From: Rhodospirillales bacterium
GTDB lineage: Bacteria > Pseudomonadota > Alphaproteobacteria > SMXQ01
Assembly: GCA_024638585.1 (NCBI GenBank)
Contig: JAHEKA010000127.1
Span: 1 to 6,716, forward strand
DNA: 6,716 bases
Reading direction: 5' to 3'
The position numbers were made by a program, and so were the translations under genes. Numbering within the stretch: position 1 is the first letter of the stretch; every line of letters starts with the position of its first letter. This document shows, one piece after another, positions 1 through 5,917 of this stretch. The notes below the pieces were generated by a model. It was not told the origin of the DNA. It did not search any database and was given only the letters and a program-made list of their open reading frames with translations.

Positions 1-1
1 C

Positions 2-1285
2 GGCTACACCTCTACCCATCGGTCCATGTTCTGGGCCGCGCCGTCGGGCAAATACACAATTGACCGCGCGACCTGCATGTTGCCGAAACTCTATGCCGAA
101 CGGCTGGAAGATGCCGGCATCGATTTCGCCATCGTCTATACGACCTACGGCATTTCCGCCAACCAAATTCGCGATGCGGAAATGCGCCAGGTGGTGGCAC
201 GTTCGTTGAACACGCTCTATGCCGAGATGTTTGACGAGGTGAAGGACCGCATGACGCCGTCGGCGGTGATCCCGACATGGACCCCTGAAGAAGCCATCGA
301 TGAGCTGGAACACGTCGTCAACACCCTCGGCCTCAAGACCGTCACCATCTCAGGTGAAGTGCGCGACGCGGTTCCCGAAGTCGCCGCCGCCGATCCCAAG
401 CTTGGGGAGCTGACCCAGCGGGTGACCTCGATCTGCATGGAGCCGCGCGACGGCAATGACTACGACCCGTTCTGGCAGAAGCTGATCGACCTCAAGGTCT
501 TGCCGGCGGGCCATTCCGGTGCCCAGAAGACCCAGCGCCGGCAGTCGCCCAATTGTTACGCCTTCAATCGCCTCGGCACGTTCTCGGTGGGCAACGAATT
601 CTTCGCCCGCTCACTGTTCTTCTCCGGTGTCTTGAAGCGTTTCCCGCAGCTCAACGTCGCTTTCCTCGAGGGCGGCGTCGCCTGGGCCTCCCAGCTCTAT
701 AACGATCTGATGGAGATCTTCGAGAAGCGCAACCTGGACTGGATCTACGAGCATCAGGATCCCAGCAAGCTGGATATCGAGTTGATGGAGGAGATGTTCG
801 ACCGCTACGGCCACATGCCCTACATGACCAAGGAGCAGTGGCGCGATTGTCAGGAACTGCCACAGTCGCAGATCAACGAGACCCGGCCCATGAACGATTT
901 CGAGGCCGCCGGGGTCACCACCCGGGAAGAGATCCGCGATCAGTTCGTGCCGAATTTCTATTACGGCGCGGAAGCCGACGACAAGATGACGGCGCTGGCG
1001 TTCAATGAGAAGATGAACCATTTCGGCGTCAAGCTGAAGGCGATCTTCTCATCCGATATCGGCCACTGGGACGTGCCCGACATGTCCGGGGTCCTGCACG
1101 AGGCCTGGGAAATGGTGGAGCACGAAACCATCACCGAAGACGACTTCCGGCTGTTCGTGTTCGAGAACACGGCTGAGATGCACACCAAGATGAACCCGGA
1201 TTTCTACAAGGGAACGGTGGTGGAAGATGCCGTCACCAAGTTGATGGCGGGCCGTCAGAAGACCTCGGCCTCGGCCGCCGAATAG
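2..1285 (+). CDS. Amidohydrolase family protein (PF04909 type), 5' end outside the window
   Basis: This is probably a metal-dependent cytosolic hydrolase or decarboxylase of the amidohydrolase-2 group, which includes ACMSD and 2,3-dihydroxybenzoate decarboxylase. The frame is open from base 2, so the gene starts upstream. The first ATG inside (base 26) is probably internal, because the family's N-terminal HxH metal motif is not visible. Counting from that ATG, visible marks are a putative metal-ligand His in AGHSG (about 163), the segment FPQLNVAFLEGGVAW (about 206-220), and SSDIGHWDVPD (about 342-352), whose Asp344 fits the family's SSDxPH metal Asp. About 130 residues separate the EGG and SSD motifs, longer than I recall for compact members, so an inserted or lid region of about 60 residues is likely. 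The gene ends in TAG and converges on the SDR gene. The family call is strong; the substrate is unknown. Confidence 0.85.
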   Translation, partial: GYTSTHRSMFWAAPSGKYTIDRATCMLPKLYAERLEDAGIDFAIVYTTYGISANQIRDAEMRQVVARSLNTLYAEMFDEVKDRMTPSAVIPTWTPEEAIDELEHVVNTLGLKTVTISGEVRDAVPEVAAADPKLGELTQRVTSICMEPRDGNDYDPFWQKLIDLKVLPAGHSGAQKTQRRQSPNCYAFNRLGTFSVGNEFFARSLFFSGVLKRFPQLNVAFLEGGVAWASQLYNDLMEIFEKRNLDWIYEHQDPSKLDIELMEEMFDRYGHMPYMTKEQWRDCQELPQSQINETRPMNDFEAAGVTTREEIRDQFVPNFYYGAEADDKMTALAFNEKMNHFGVKLKAIFSSDIGHWDVPDMSGVLHEAWEMVEHETITEDDFRLFVFENTAEMHTKMNPDFYKGTVVEDAVTKLMAGRQKTSASAAE

Positions 1286-1305
1286 ACAAGAACCGAACTC
1301 GCGAA

Positions 1306-1337
1306 GGCCCCGGGGCTTGGAAACAGGCCGCGGGGTT
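1306..1337. terminator. Candidate hairpin between convergent genes
   Basis: The 58-base gap between the two convergent stop codons contains a GC-rich inverted repeat. CCCCG at 1308-1312 can pair with CGGGG at 1331-1335. GG at 1313-1314 pairs with CC at 1328-1329, and CTTG at 1316-1319 pairs with CAGG at 1324-1327, including one G-T pair. Single G bulges fall at 1315 and 1330. The loop is GAAA (1320-1323), a GNRA tetraloop. Part of it is also a perfect 10-base palindrome (1307-1316). No T-run follows on either strand, so it is not a textbook intrinsic terminator. It could be a 3'-end stabilising structure or a weak bidirectional terminator. Confidence 0.3.
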
Positions 1338-1343
1338 CGTCGT

Positions 1344-2174
1344 CTACTCCATGCCGACAAAGGCGGCGGGTTCACGGCACCCTTCTCCGGCGGCATCGAC
1401 ATCAAGGGAAGAATCCCACAGGCTGCCGTTGAAACGCCCGCCGGTCACGCGGTCGGAACGCTCGGAACACAGCCAGATCAAAACCGGGTTCATGACCTCC
1501 ACCGGCAACAGGCTCTGGCCGGGCTTTTTCACCCGCTCCGGATCGGAATCGCAGGCGCCTCCAGGCAGGAGCGCGTTGCAGGTAACGCCGGTGCCATCCA
1601 GGTCTTTGGCCCAGATATAAGTCTCGGCATCCACCGCCGCCTTTGTCACGCCGTAGGGGCTGTTGGCGCGGCCCGAGAAATTATGGACCGAGGTGGTGAG
1701 GTTGATAATCTTGCCATGGCCTTGTTCGATGAAATAGGGCGCCACCGTATAGGCCATGAAAAAAGTTCCGGTGACATTCACCTCCACGGTTTCCCTGTAG
1801 ATCTGGGGATTGGTGTCATAAAACGGGAACGAGTTCCCGGTGGGAGGAAGCCCCGGACCCCGATGGGGACGGCGCGCGTTATTCACCAGAACGTCGAGGC
1901 GGCCGAACGCCTCAAGCGTCTGGGCGAGACAGTTTCGGCAAGAGGAGAGATCGGTTATGTCGGTTTCCATGGCGATCGCGCGGTCGGCCCCGACGGCGGC
2001 CGCGATCTCCCCCGCCACGACCCGCAGGGCATCGAATGCGGGCGACGCCAGGACCAGCTGGGCGCCCTTTTCGGCCAGGGCCAGGCTCATGGCCCGGCCG
2101 AGCCCCCGGTCCGCACCGGTGACGATAACGACGCGACCGTTGAGGTCTATGTCGGGTAAAGTGGTATCTACCAT
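1344..2174 (-). CDS. SDR family NAD(P)-dependent oxidoreductase
   Basis: A complete 276-residue classical short-chain dehydrogenase/reductase, probably cytosolic, oxidising or reducing an alcohol/ketone pair. The Rossmann glycine motif TGADRGLG lies at 19-26, an acidic cofactor-site residue in TDITD at 71-75, NNAR at 98-101 where NNAG is usual, and structural Asn in VNVTG at 132-136. Ser162 (TTSVH), Tyr174 and Lys178 (YGVTK) form the catalytic set. Ser162 to Tyr174 is 12 residues rather than the commoner 13. The C-terminal region has the VTGGRF element (243-248) followed by about 28 further residues, a little longer than the usual 250-residue core. The ATG start is supported by GGGAGG nine bases upstream. 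The gene stands alone on its strand, convergent with the amidohydrolase and divergent from the LpxR-like gene. Substrate and cofactor preference cannot be read. Confidence 0.93.
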   Translation of the reverse strand: MVDTTLPDIDLNGRVVIVTGADRGLGRAMSLALAEKGAQLVLASPAFDALRVVAGEIAAAVGADRAIAMETDITDLSSCRNCLAQTLEAFGRLDVLVNNARRPHRGPGLPPTGNSFPFYDTNPQIYRETVEVNVTGTFFMAYTVAPYFIEQGHGKIINLTTSVHNFSGRANSPYGVTKAAVDAETYIWAKDLDGTGVTCNALLPGGACDSDPERVKKPGQSLLPVEVMNPVLIWLCSERSDRVTGGRFNGSLWDSSLDVDAAGEGCREPAAFVGME

Positions 2175-2183
2175 AACGGGTTT

Positions 2184-2189
2184 CCTCCC
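2184..2189 (-). promoter_or_regulatory. Ribosome binding site of the SDR gene
   Basis: Read on the minus strand this is GGGAGG, nine bases before the ATG at 2174-2172. It is the only good Shine-Dalgarno match near the 5' end and fixes the start of the SDR. Confidence 0.7.
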
Positions 2190-2198
2190 TTGATTTTA

Positions 2199-2226
2199 TT
2201 GATTTGGTTTAGGTGGTGAATATACG
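2199..2226 (+). promoter_or_regulatory. Weak candidate promoter for the LpxR-like gene
   Basis: The 94-base divergent gap between the SDR and LpxR-like start codons is locally AT-rich at 2190-2230. TTGATT (2199-2204), a 16-base spacer and TATACG (2221-2226) form a 4-of-6 plus 4-of-6 sigma70-like match facing the LpxR-like gene, with an implied leader of about 36 bases. For the SDR, a TATATT element (about 2224-2219, minus strand) has no good -35 partner. Treat this as a pointer to where both promoters must lie rather than a firm call. Confidence 0.22.
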
Positions 2227-2268
2227 GATATGCTGGCCAATGGGGAAGAGCGCGGTTAAGGTTTCGCC

Positions 2269-3279
2269 ATGTTGATGTTCCGTCCGCCGGTCGCCGGTCT
2301 TGCGTTGTTTCTTGCCCTGTTCGCCTCCTTTACGCCGGGCCCCGCCCTCGCCGCCCAGGACCGCTCCAGCGTCTCGCTGCTGCTGGAGAATGACAGTTTC
2401 GGCGGATCCGACCGGCACTACACAAACGGTCTCAAGGCAAGCTGGCTGTCACGCAAGGACCAGTTCGCCGATTTCAGCCAGTGGCTCGCGCGCGCCCTGC
2501 CCCTATTTCCCGACGCCGGGGAACGGCGGATCGGCTTCGCGGCCGGTCAGAACATGTACACGCCGGAGGATATCGCCGCCACGGCCCTGCTGACCGAGGA
2601 CCGGCCCTATGCGGGGTGGCTGTATGGCGAAATCGGGTTGGTATCGCAGACCGCTGACCGGCATGACGCGGTTTCGATTTCTCTCGGCGTCATCGGCCCC
2701 GCCTCCCAGGCCGAGAACGCCCAGGTATTCTGGCACGAGACTTTCGGTTATACCGAGCCCCGCGGCTGGGACAATCAATTGGAGAATGAACCCACCCTCA
2801 ACCTGACCTATGTGCATAGCCGCCGTTTCTTCAAGGAGGACACGCCGCTCTTCGGTCTGGACGCCGACATCATCCCCCACGCGGGACTGAGCCTGGGCAA
2901 TGTCTTCACGTTCGGGGCCCTGGGACTCACCCTGCGGCTTGGCGACGATTTCAAGGGTGATTTCTCGGGCCCTGACCGCATCCGCCCCTCGATGCCCGGC
3001 GCCGTGCATTTCGAGCCGCCCAACAGCTTCTTCGGCTGGTATGTGTTTGCCGGCTTGGAAGGCCGGGCCATGGCGCGGAACATTTTCCTCGACGGCAACA
3101 GCTTCACCGACAGCCATCGGGTCGATCGCAAATTCTGGGTGGGGGACGCACAGATCGGCGTGGCCCTGATCTTCCGCCGTTTCCGCATCACCTATACTCA
3201 GGTGCTGCGGACCCTTGAATTCGACGGCCAGGACCATCCCCACAACTTCGGGGCGTTAAGCCTGACTGCCAGTTTCTGA
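2269..3279 (+). CDS. LpxR-family outer-membrane lipid A 3'-O-deacylase-like protein (DUF2219)
   Basis: A 336-residue exported beta-barrel protein. Residues 1-28/29 form a signal peptide: a hydrophobic core, then PALAAQ with a likely signal peptidase I site after Ala28 or Ala29. The mature protein opens with LLLENDSF (38-44) and DRHYTNGL (48-55), matching the start of LpxR. Asn41, Asp42 and Thr52 correspond to the Asn, Asp and Thr near the active site in Salmonella LpxR. FWHETFGY (154-161) supplies the candidate catalytic His156 and GWDNQLENEP (166-175) the following conserved stretch. The chain ends in Phe, typical of outer-membrane barrels for BAM recognition. Known LpxR removes the 3'-acyloxyacyl group from lipid A in the outer membrane; that this protein does so is inferred. 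The ATG at 2269 follows TAAGG by seven bases; the ATG at 2275 is a possible alternative. It is not obviously linked to the surrounding catabolic genes. Confidence 0.9.
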   Translation: MLMFRPPVAGLALFLALFASFTPGPALAAQDRSSVSLLLENDSFGGSDRHYTNGLKASWLSRKDQFADFSQWLARALPLFPDAGERRIGFAAGQNMYTPEDIAATALLTEDRPYAGWLYGEIGLVSQTADRHDAVSISLGVIGPASQAENAQVFWHETFGYTEPRGWDNQLENEPTLNLTYVHSRRFFKEDTPLFGLDADIIPHAGLSLGNVFTFGALGLTLRLGDDFKGDFSGPDRIRPSMPGAVHFEPPNSFFGWYVFAGLEGRAMARNIFLDGNSFTDSHRVDRKFWVGDAQIGVALIFRRFRITYTQVLRTLEFDGQDHPHNFGALSLTASF

Positions 3280-3291
3280 TCTTTGCTCGTC

Positions 3292-4176
3292 TCACGCGGC
3301 CGGTCGGTAGAACGCCGCATCGCCGGCGACAGTGGTGCGGTGCAGGCGGCGGATGTCGTCCATGCCGTAGCCGCCGACCGCACGATGGTTGACCGAGCGG
3401 TTGTCCCACAGCACCACGTCCCCGTCCTGCCACTTGTAGCGCAAGAGATAGGGCGCCTTGCGGTCGGTCAGATACGCGAAGAGCGCGTCCAGGATGGGCT
3501 GGGCCTCGGCATCGTCCATGCCGTCGATGGCGATGGTGAAGCGGGGACTGGCATAGACCGACGGCCGGCCGGTTTCCGGATGGGTGCGCACCAATGGTTG
3601 GCGCATGTGGGGACGTTCGCGCGCGGATTCTTCGTAATTCTCCTGAGCGTCTGGCCGGCTGGTCGAGATGATGGCCCGGGGATTGAGCAATTTCGAGGCG
3701 TGATGAATGCCGAGCTTGCCCGCGATCCGAGCGCGGAGTTTGTCGGGCAATGCCTCATAGACCGCGTGCATGTCGCAGAACTCGGTATCGCCGCCCCGGG
3801 AGGGACGCCTGACCGAATGCAGCAGCGTCATCTTGGCGGGAACGGCATGGTGCGAGGAATCGGAATGCCACATGTCTCCCGCGTCGATCACGCCGATGGG
3901 TTTGCCGTCGCGCCCGATTTCGTTGGTGAGCAGGAGCACATAGGGATTGTCGGGATGCCGGTAGCGCTTGTTGGCGTGTTCGCCGATTGAGCCGAAGCGC
4001 CGGGTAAAGGCCACTTGCTGATCGGCGGAAAGGTCCTGGTTGCGTATAGCCAGCACATGAAAATCGAGGAACGCCCGATAGAGTGCTTGGAAATCGGCGT
4101 CGGCGATCGGCCGGGTCAGATCGATCTCCCTCACCTCCGCCCCGAAGGTCGCGTCGGCGAAAGGGGTAACGATCAC
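3292..4176 (-). CDS. TauD/TfdA family Fe(II)/2-oxoglutarate dioxygenase, second gene of a tandem pair
   Basis: A 294-residue cytosolic non-haem iron dioxygenase. The family couples 2-oxoglutarate decarboxylation to substrate hydroxylation, as in taurine or 2,4-D cleavage. The iron facial triad is His104 and Asp106 (WHSDSSHH, 103-110) with His264 (NHRAVGGYG, 263-271). Thr131 (GGDTEFC), Arg276 and Arg280 (IRRLHRT) align with the E. coli TauD residues Thr126, Arg266 and Arg270. I chose GTG at 4176 because AGGGGA lies eight bases upstream and because residue 1 then aligns with the ATG of the neighbouring paralogue; both proteins become 294 residues. The frame stays open upstream to an ATG at 4329, but that 51-residue extension overlaps the neighbour's coding region and looks unlike any TauD N-terminus. 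It lies 19 bases after the upstream gene's stop, so the two are almost certainly cotranscribed. The substrate is unknown. Confidence 0.92.
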   Translation of the reverse strand: MIVTPFADATFGAEVREIDLTRPIADADFQALYRAFLDFHVLAIRNQDLSADQQVAFTRRFGSIGEHANKRYRHPDNPYVLLLTNEIGRDGKPIGVIDAGDMWHSDSSHHAVPAKMTLLHSVRRPSRGGDTEFCDMHAVYEALPDKLRARIAGKLGIHHASKLLNPRAIISTSRPDAQENYEESARERPHMRQPLVRTHPETGRPSVYASPRFTIAIDGMDDAEAQPILDALFAYLTDRKAPYLLRYKWQDGDVVLWDNRSVNHRAVGGYGMDDIRRLHRTTVAGDAAFYRPAA

Positions 4177-4184
4177 CGCCGTGG

Positions 4185-4190
4185 TCCCCT
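4185..4190 (-). promoter_or_regulatory. Ribosome binding site deciding the GTG start of the second dioxygenase
   Basis: Read on the minus strand this is AGGGGA, eight bases before the GTG at 4176-4174 and six bases after the upstream gene's TGA. It supports reinitiation at the GTG rather than the far-upstream in-frame ATG at 4329. Confidence 0.6.
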
Positions 4191-4195
4191 GCGCC

Positions 4196-5080
4196 TCAAG
4201 CGGCCTGCTGATCCGTATAGGCCCGGTCGCCGGCGACCACGGTGCGGTGCAGGCAGCGGATGTCGGGCAGGCCGTAGCCGCCGACCGCCCGATGGCAGAC
4301 GCATCGGTTGTCCCAGAACACCAGGTCATTGTCCTGCCATTTGTGGCGGTAATGCCACCGCCGCTTGCGATCGGTGATATAGCCGAACAGCTCGTCCAGG
4401 ATGGGATCGGCTTCCTCTTCGGTCATGCCCTGGATGCCGAGGGTGAAGCGCGGCGAACAATAGAGCGCCTTGCGCCCGGTCTCCGGATGGGTGAGGACCA
4501 GGGGTTGCAGCACGTCCTCCCGGGTCTTGGCCTGCATCTCATAGAAATCCTTGGCCCCGGGCCGGTCGGGTGAGACGGTGACACGCTTGTTCTTGACCTT
4601 GGAAACGTGATGGACGCCGAGCTTGCCTTCAATCTTGGCCTTGGTTTCCTCCGGCAAATCCTCATAGACCTTGTACATGTTGCAGAACTCGGTATCCCCG
4701 CCTTTCGACGGATGGCGCACCGATTGCAGGATGGTGATCATCGACGGCACCGTGTGGTGCGAAGAATCAGAGTGCCAGAAATCGCCACCGTCAACGACGC
4801 CCACAGCCGAGCCGTCGGGCCTGATCTCATTGGACAGGATCATCACCCGATTGCTGTCCCCATGGGTGTGCTGGACGTTGTCGGGAATCTCGAGCTCGCC
4901 CCATTGCGAGGAGAATTCCACCTGCTGCAGCGGCGTCAGGTGCTGGTCGCGAATGACCAGGACTTGATATTTCAGGAACGCATCGCGCAGGGCGCACTGG
5001 GTTTCCGCGTCCATCGGCACGGACAGGTCCACCCCTGTGACCTCCGCGCCCATGATGTCAGATACGGGCGTGACTTCCAT
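4196..5080 (-). CDS. TauD/TfdA family Fe(II)/2-oxoglutarate dioxygenase, first gene of a tandem pair
   Basis: A 294-residue non-haem iron dioxygenase, paralogous to the next gene downstream; by eye about half the residues are identical, with no large gaps. The facial triad is His103 and Asp105 (WHSDSSHH, 102-109) with His263 (CHRAVGGYG). Thr130 and Arg275 should bind 2-oxoglutarate; Arg279 aligns with TauD Arg270, which contacts the taurine sulfonate. His73 may match TauD His70, also a sulfonate contact, but the alignment there is loose. An acidic substrate is therefore plausible but unproven. I prefer the ATG at 5080, which follows the purine-rich GGAGAAGAGA. The in-frame GTG at 5098 would add six residues (MEKRPT) but would place the Shine-Dalgarno inside the gene. 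It is the promoter-proximal gene of the operon, driven by the promoter at 5120-5148. TfdA, TauD or another alkyl-substrate oxygenase cannot be separated from sequence alone. Confidence 0.92.
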   Translation of the reverse strand: MEVTPVSDIMGAEVTGVDLSVPMDAETQCALRDAFLKYQVLVIRDQHLTPLQQVEFSSQWGELEIPDNVQHTHGDSNRVMILSNEIRPDGSAVGVVDGGDFWHSDSSHHTVPSMITILQSVRHPSKGGDTEFCNMYKVYEDLPEETKAKIEGKLGVHHVSKVKNKRVTVSPDRPGAKDFYEMQAKTREDVLQPLVLTHPETGRKALYCSPRFTLGIQGMTEEEADPILDELFGYITDRKRRWHYRHKWQDNDLVFWDNRCVCHRAVGGYGLPDIRCLHRTVVAGDRAYTDQQAA

Positions 5081-5119
5081 GGTTGGTCTCTTCTCCACTC
5101 AAGAATCGTTCGTTTTCAA

Positions 5120-5148
5120 ATAATAAGGCCCCCCCTGATTGCGGTCAA
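5120..5148 (-). promoter_or_regulatory. Sigma70-type promoter of the dioxygenase operon
   Basis: On the minus strand, TTGACC (5148-5143) and TATTAT (5125-5120) are separated by exactly 17 bases. Each hexamer matches consensus at five of six positions, unusually good for GC-rich DNA. Transcription would start near 5113, giving a leader of about 33 bases before the ATG at 5080. The spacer holds seven consecutive G residues (5135-5129). No clear operator was seen, though the divergent dehydrogenase shares this 170-base gap. Confidence 0.6.
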
Positions 5149-5239
5149 ATTGCCGTCCCCGGCCTGGCCCGACCCCGCGGTAAAGCCGCACTCCCATTGC
5201 GTTTGCGCGTAAGATGAAGTTTTGGGGGGAGCCCATATT

Positions 5240-5245
5240 AGGAGG
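5240..5245 (+). promoter_or_regulatory. Strong ribosome binding site of the truncated dehydrogenase
   Basis: AGGAGG, within TAGGAGGT, sits five bases before the ATG at 5251, close to the full anti-Shine-Dalgarno complement. It shows that the 5' end of this gene is intact. No convincing -35/-10 pair was found for it; TAAGAT at 5210-5215 is -10-like but has no -35 partner. Confidence 0.75.
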
Positions 5246-5250
5246 TCAGA

Positions 5251-5865
5251 ATGGCGGAACGGGTTGCATTGATCGGTGTCGGCAAGATGGGCCGCGCGCT
5301 GCTGCACCGGTTGAAGCTCGAAGGCCATGACGTCACCGCCTACGACATCGCCGAGGAACCCCTGGAGACCGCCCGCGAACTTGGCGCCGAGACCGCGGAA
5401 TCCTCTGCCGCCGCGTCCCAAGGTGCCGTCATCGTGCACGTCTTCGTCCACAACGATCAGGAAGTGTTTGACGCGACCCTTGGCCCCGCCGGGGTGCTCG
5501 AAGGGGCGGCGGCAAGGACCCTGGTGCTGCTGCACTCCACCATCCTGCCGGCGACGACATTGCGGGTGGCGGAGGCCGCCGGCGGGCGCGACGTCGATGT
5601 TTTGGACGCCTCGGTCACCTCGGTCCCACGCCGCCTGCATGCCGGGGACGGCATCTTCCTGGTGGGCGGCCGAGACGACTTGGTCGCCCGAGCCCGCGCG
5701 CACCTTCTGCCGCTAGGGAAAAGCGTCCATCATTTCGGACCGCTCGGCGCCGGCAACACCGCCAAAATCGCCAAGAACCTGACCAATGCCGTGGAACGGG
5801 TGATGCTGGCCGAATGCGTGGCGATGGTCGAGCGCGCGGGACTGGACGTGCGCCAGTCCCGATGA
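5251..5865 (+). CDS. 3-hydroxyisobutyrate dehydrogenase-like NAD(P)-binding protein, C-terminally truncated
   Basis: A 204-residue beta-hydroxyacid dehydrogenase-family protein, which would normally oxidise a 3-hydroxyacid with NAD(P). The Rossmann motif GVGKMG lies at 9-14, a substrate-site HSTILP at 95-100 (family StxxP), and DASVTSVP at 119-126 where DAPVSGG is usual. LVGG follows at 137-140, then GAGNTAKIAKN (166-176) with the likely catalytic Lys172 and Asn176. The protein stops at AGLDVRQSR, only about 39 residues into the C-terminal helical domain; full-length members are near 290 residues. The missing part carries most of the domain that closes the active site and supports oligomerisation, so the product is probably inactive. 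The stop comes where an unrelated gene's frame begins, so this looks like a broken gene joined to foreign sequence rather than a simple frameshift. It is divergent from the dioxygenase operon. Confidence 0.85.
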   Translation: MAERVALIGVGKMGRALLHRLKLEGHDVTAYDIAEEPLETARELGAETAESSAAASQGAVIVHVFVHNDQEVFDATLGPAGVLEGAAARTLVLLHSTILPATTLRVAEAAGGRDVDVLDASVTSVPRRLHAGDGIFLVGGRDDLVARARAHLLPLGKSVHHFGPLGAGNTAKIAKNLTNAVERVMLAECVAMVERAGLDVRQSR

Positions 5866-5866
5866 T
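5850..5866. other. Probable breakpoint joining two unrelated loci
   Basis: Dehydrogenase homology runs to about AGLDVRQ (base 5856). From about 5861, in the +1 frame, the sequence reads DDQIESSSSQRSGNYTKP, a plausible hydrophilic N-terminus leading straight into the first membrane segment of the TVP38-like protein, but with no start codon. Sampled 60-base blocks are 68% GC before (5281-5340) and 50% after (6001-6060 and 6241-6300). I saw no flanking repeat or insertion-sequence end. A deletion, illegitimate recombination or assembly chimera would all fit. Confidence 0.6.
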
Positions 5867-5917
5867 CAAATCGAATCGTCGAGCTCGCAGCGTTCGGGTA
5901 ACTACACCAAACCGATC

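Noticed and set aside
1317..2159. 280-codon plus-strand open frame opposite the SDR gene
   Set aside because: It is antisense to a clear SDR with all motifs, has no recognisable domain and is expected as a shadow in GC-rich DNA.
2503..3243. 246-codon minus-strand open frame opposite the LpxR-like gene
   Set aside because: It lies wholly within the coding strand shadow of a well-supported outer-membrane protein and has no family features.
3283..3990. Plus-strand open frames opposite the dioxygenases (also 4607-5212)
   Set aside because: Both mirror the codons of the TauD-family genes, have no ribosome binding site of note, and their translations show no domain.
5081..5098. Alternative GTG start for the first dioxygenase
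   Set aside because: It would place the purine-rich Shine-Dalgarno inside the gene; the ATG at 5080 aligns with the paralogue's start.
5171..5195. Short inverted repeat GCGG-TAAAG-CCGC upstream of the dehydrogenase as an operator or riboswitch
   Set aside because: The four-base stem is too short to separate from chance in this GC-rich gap.
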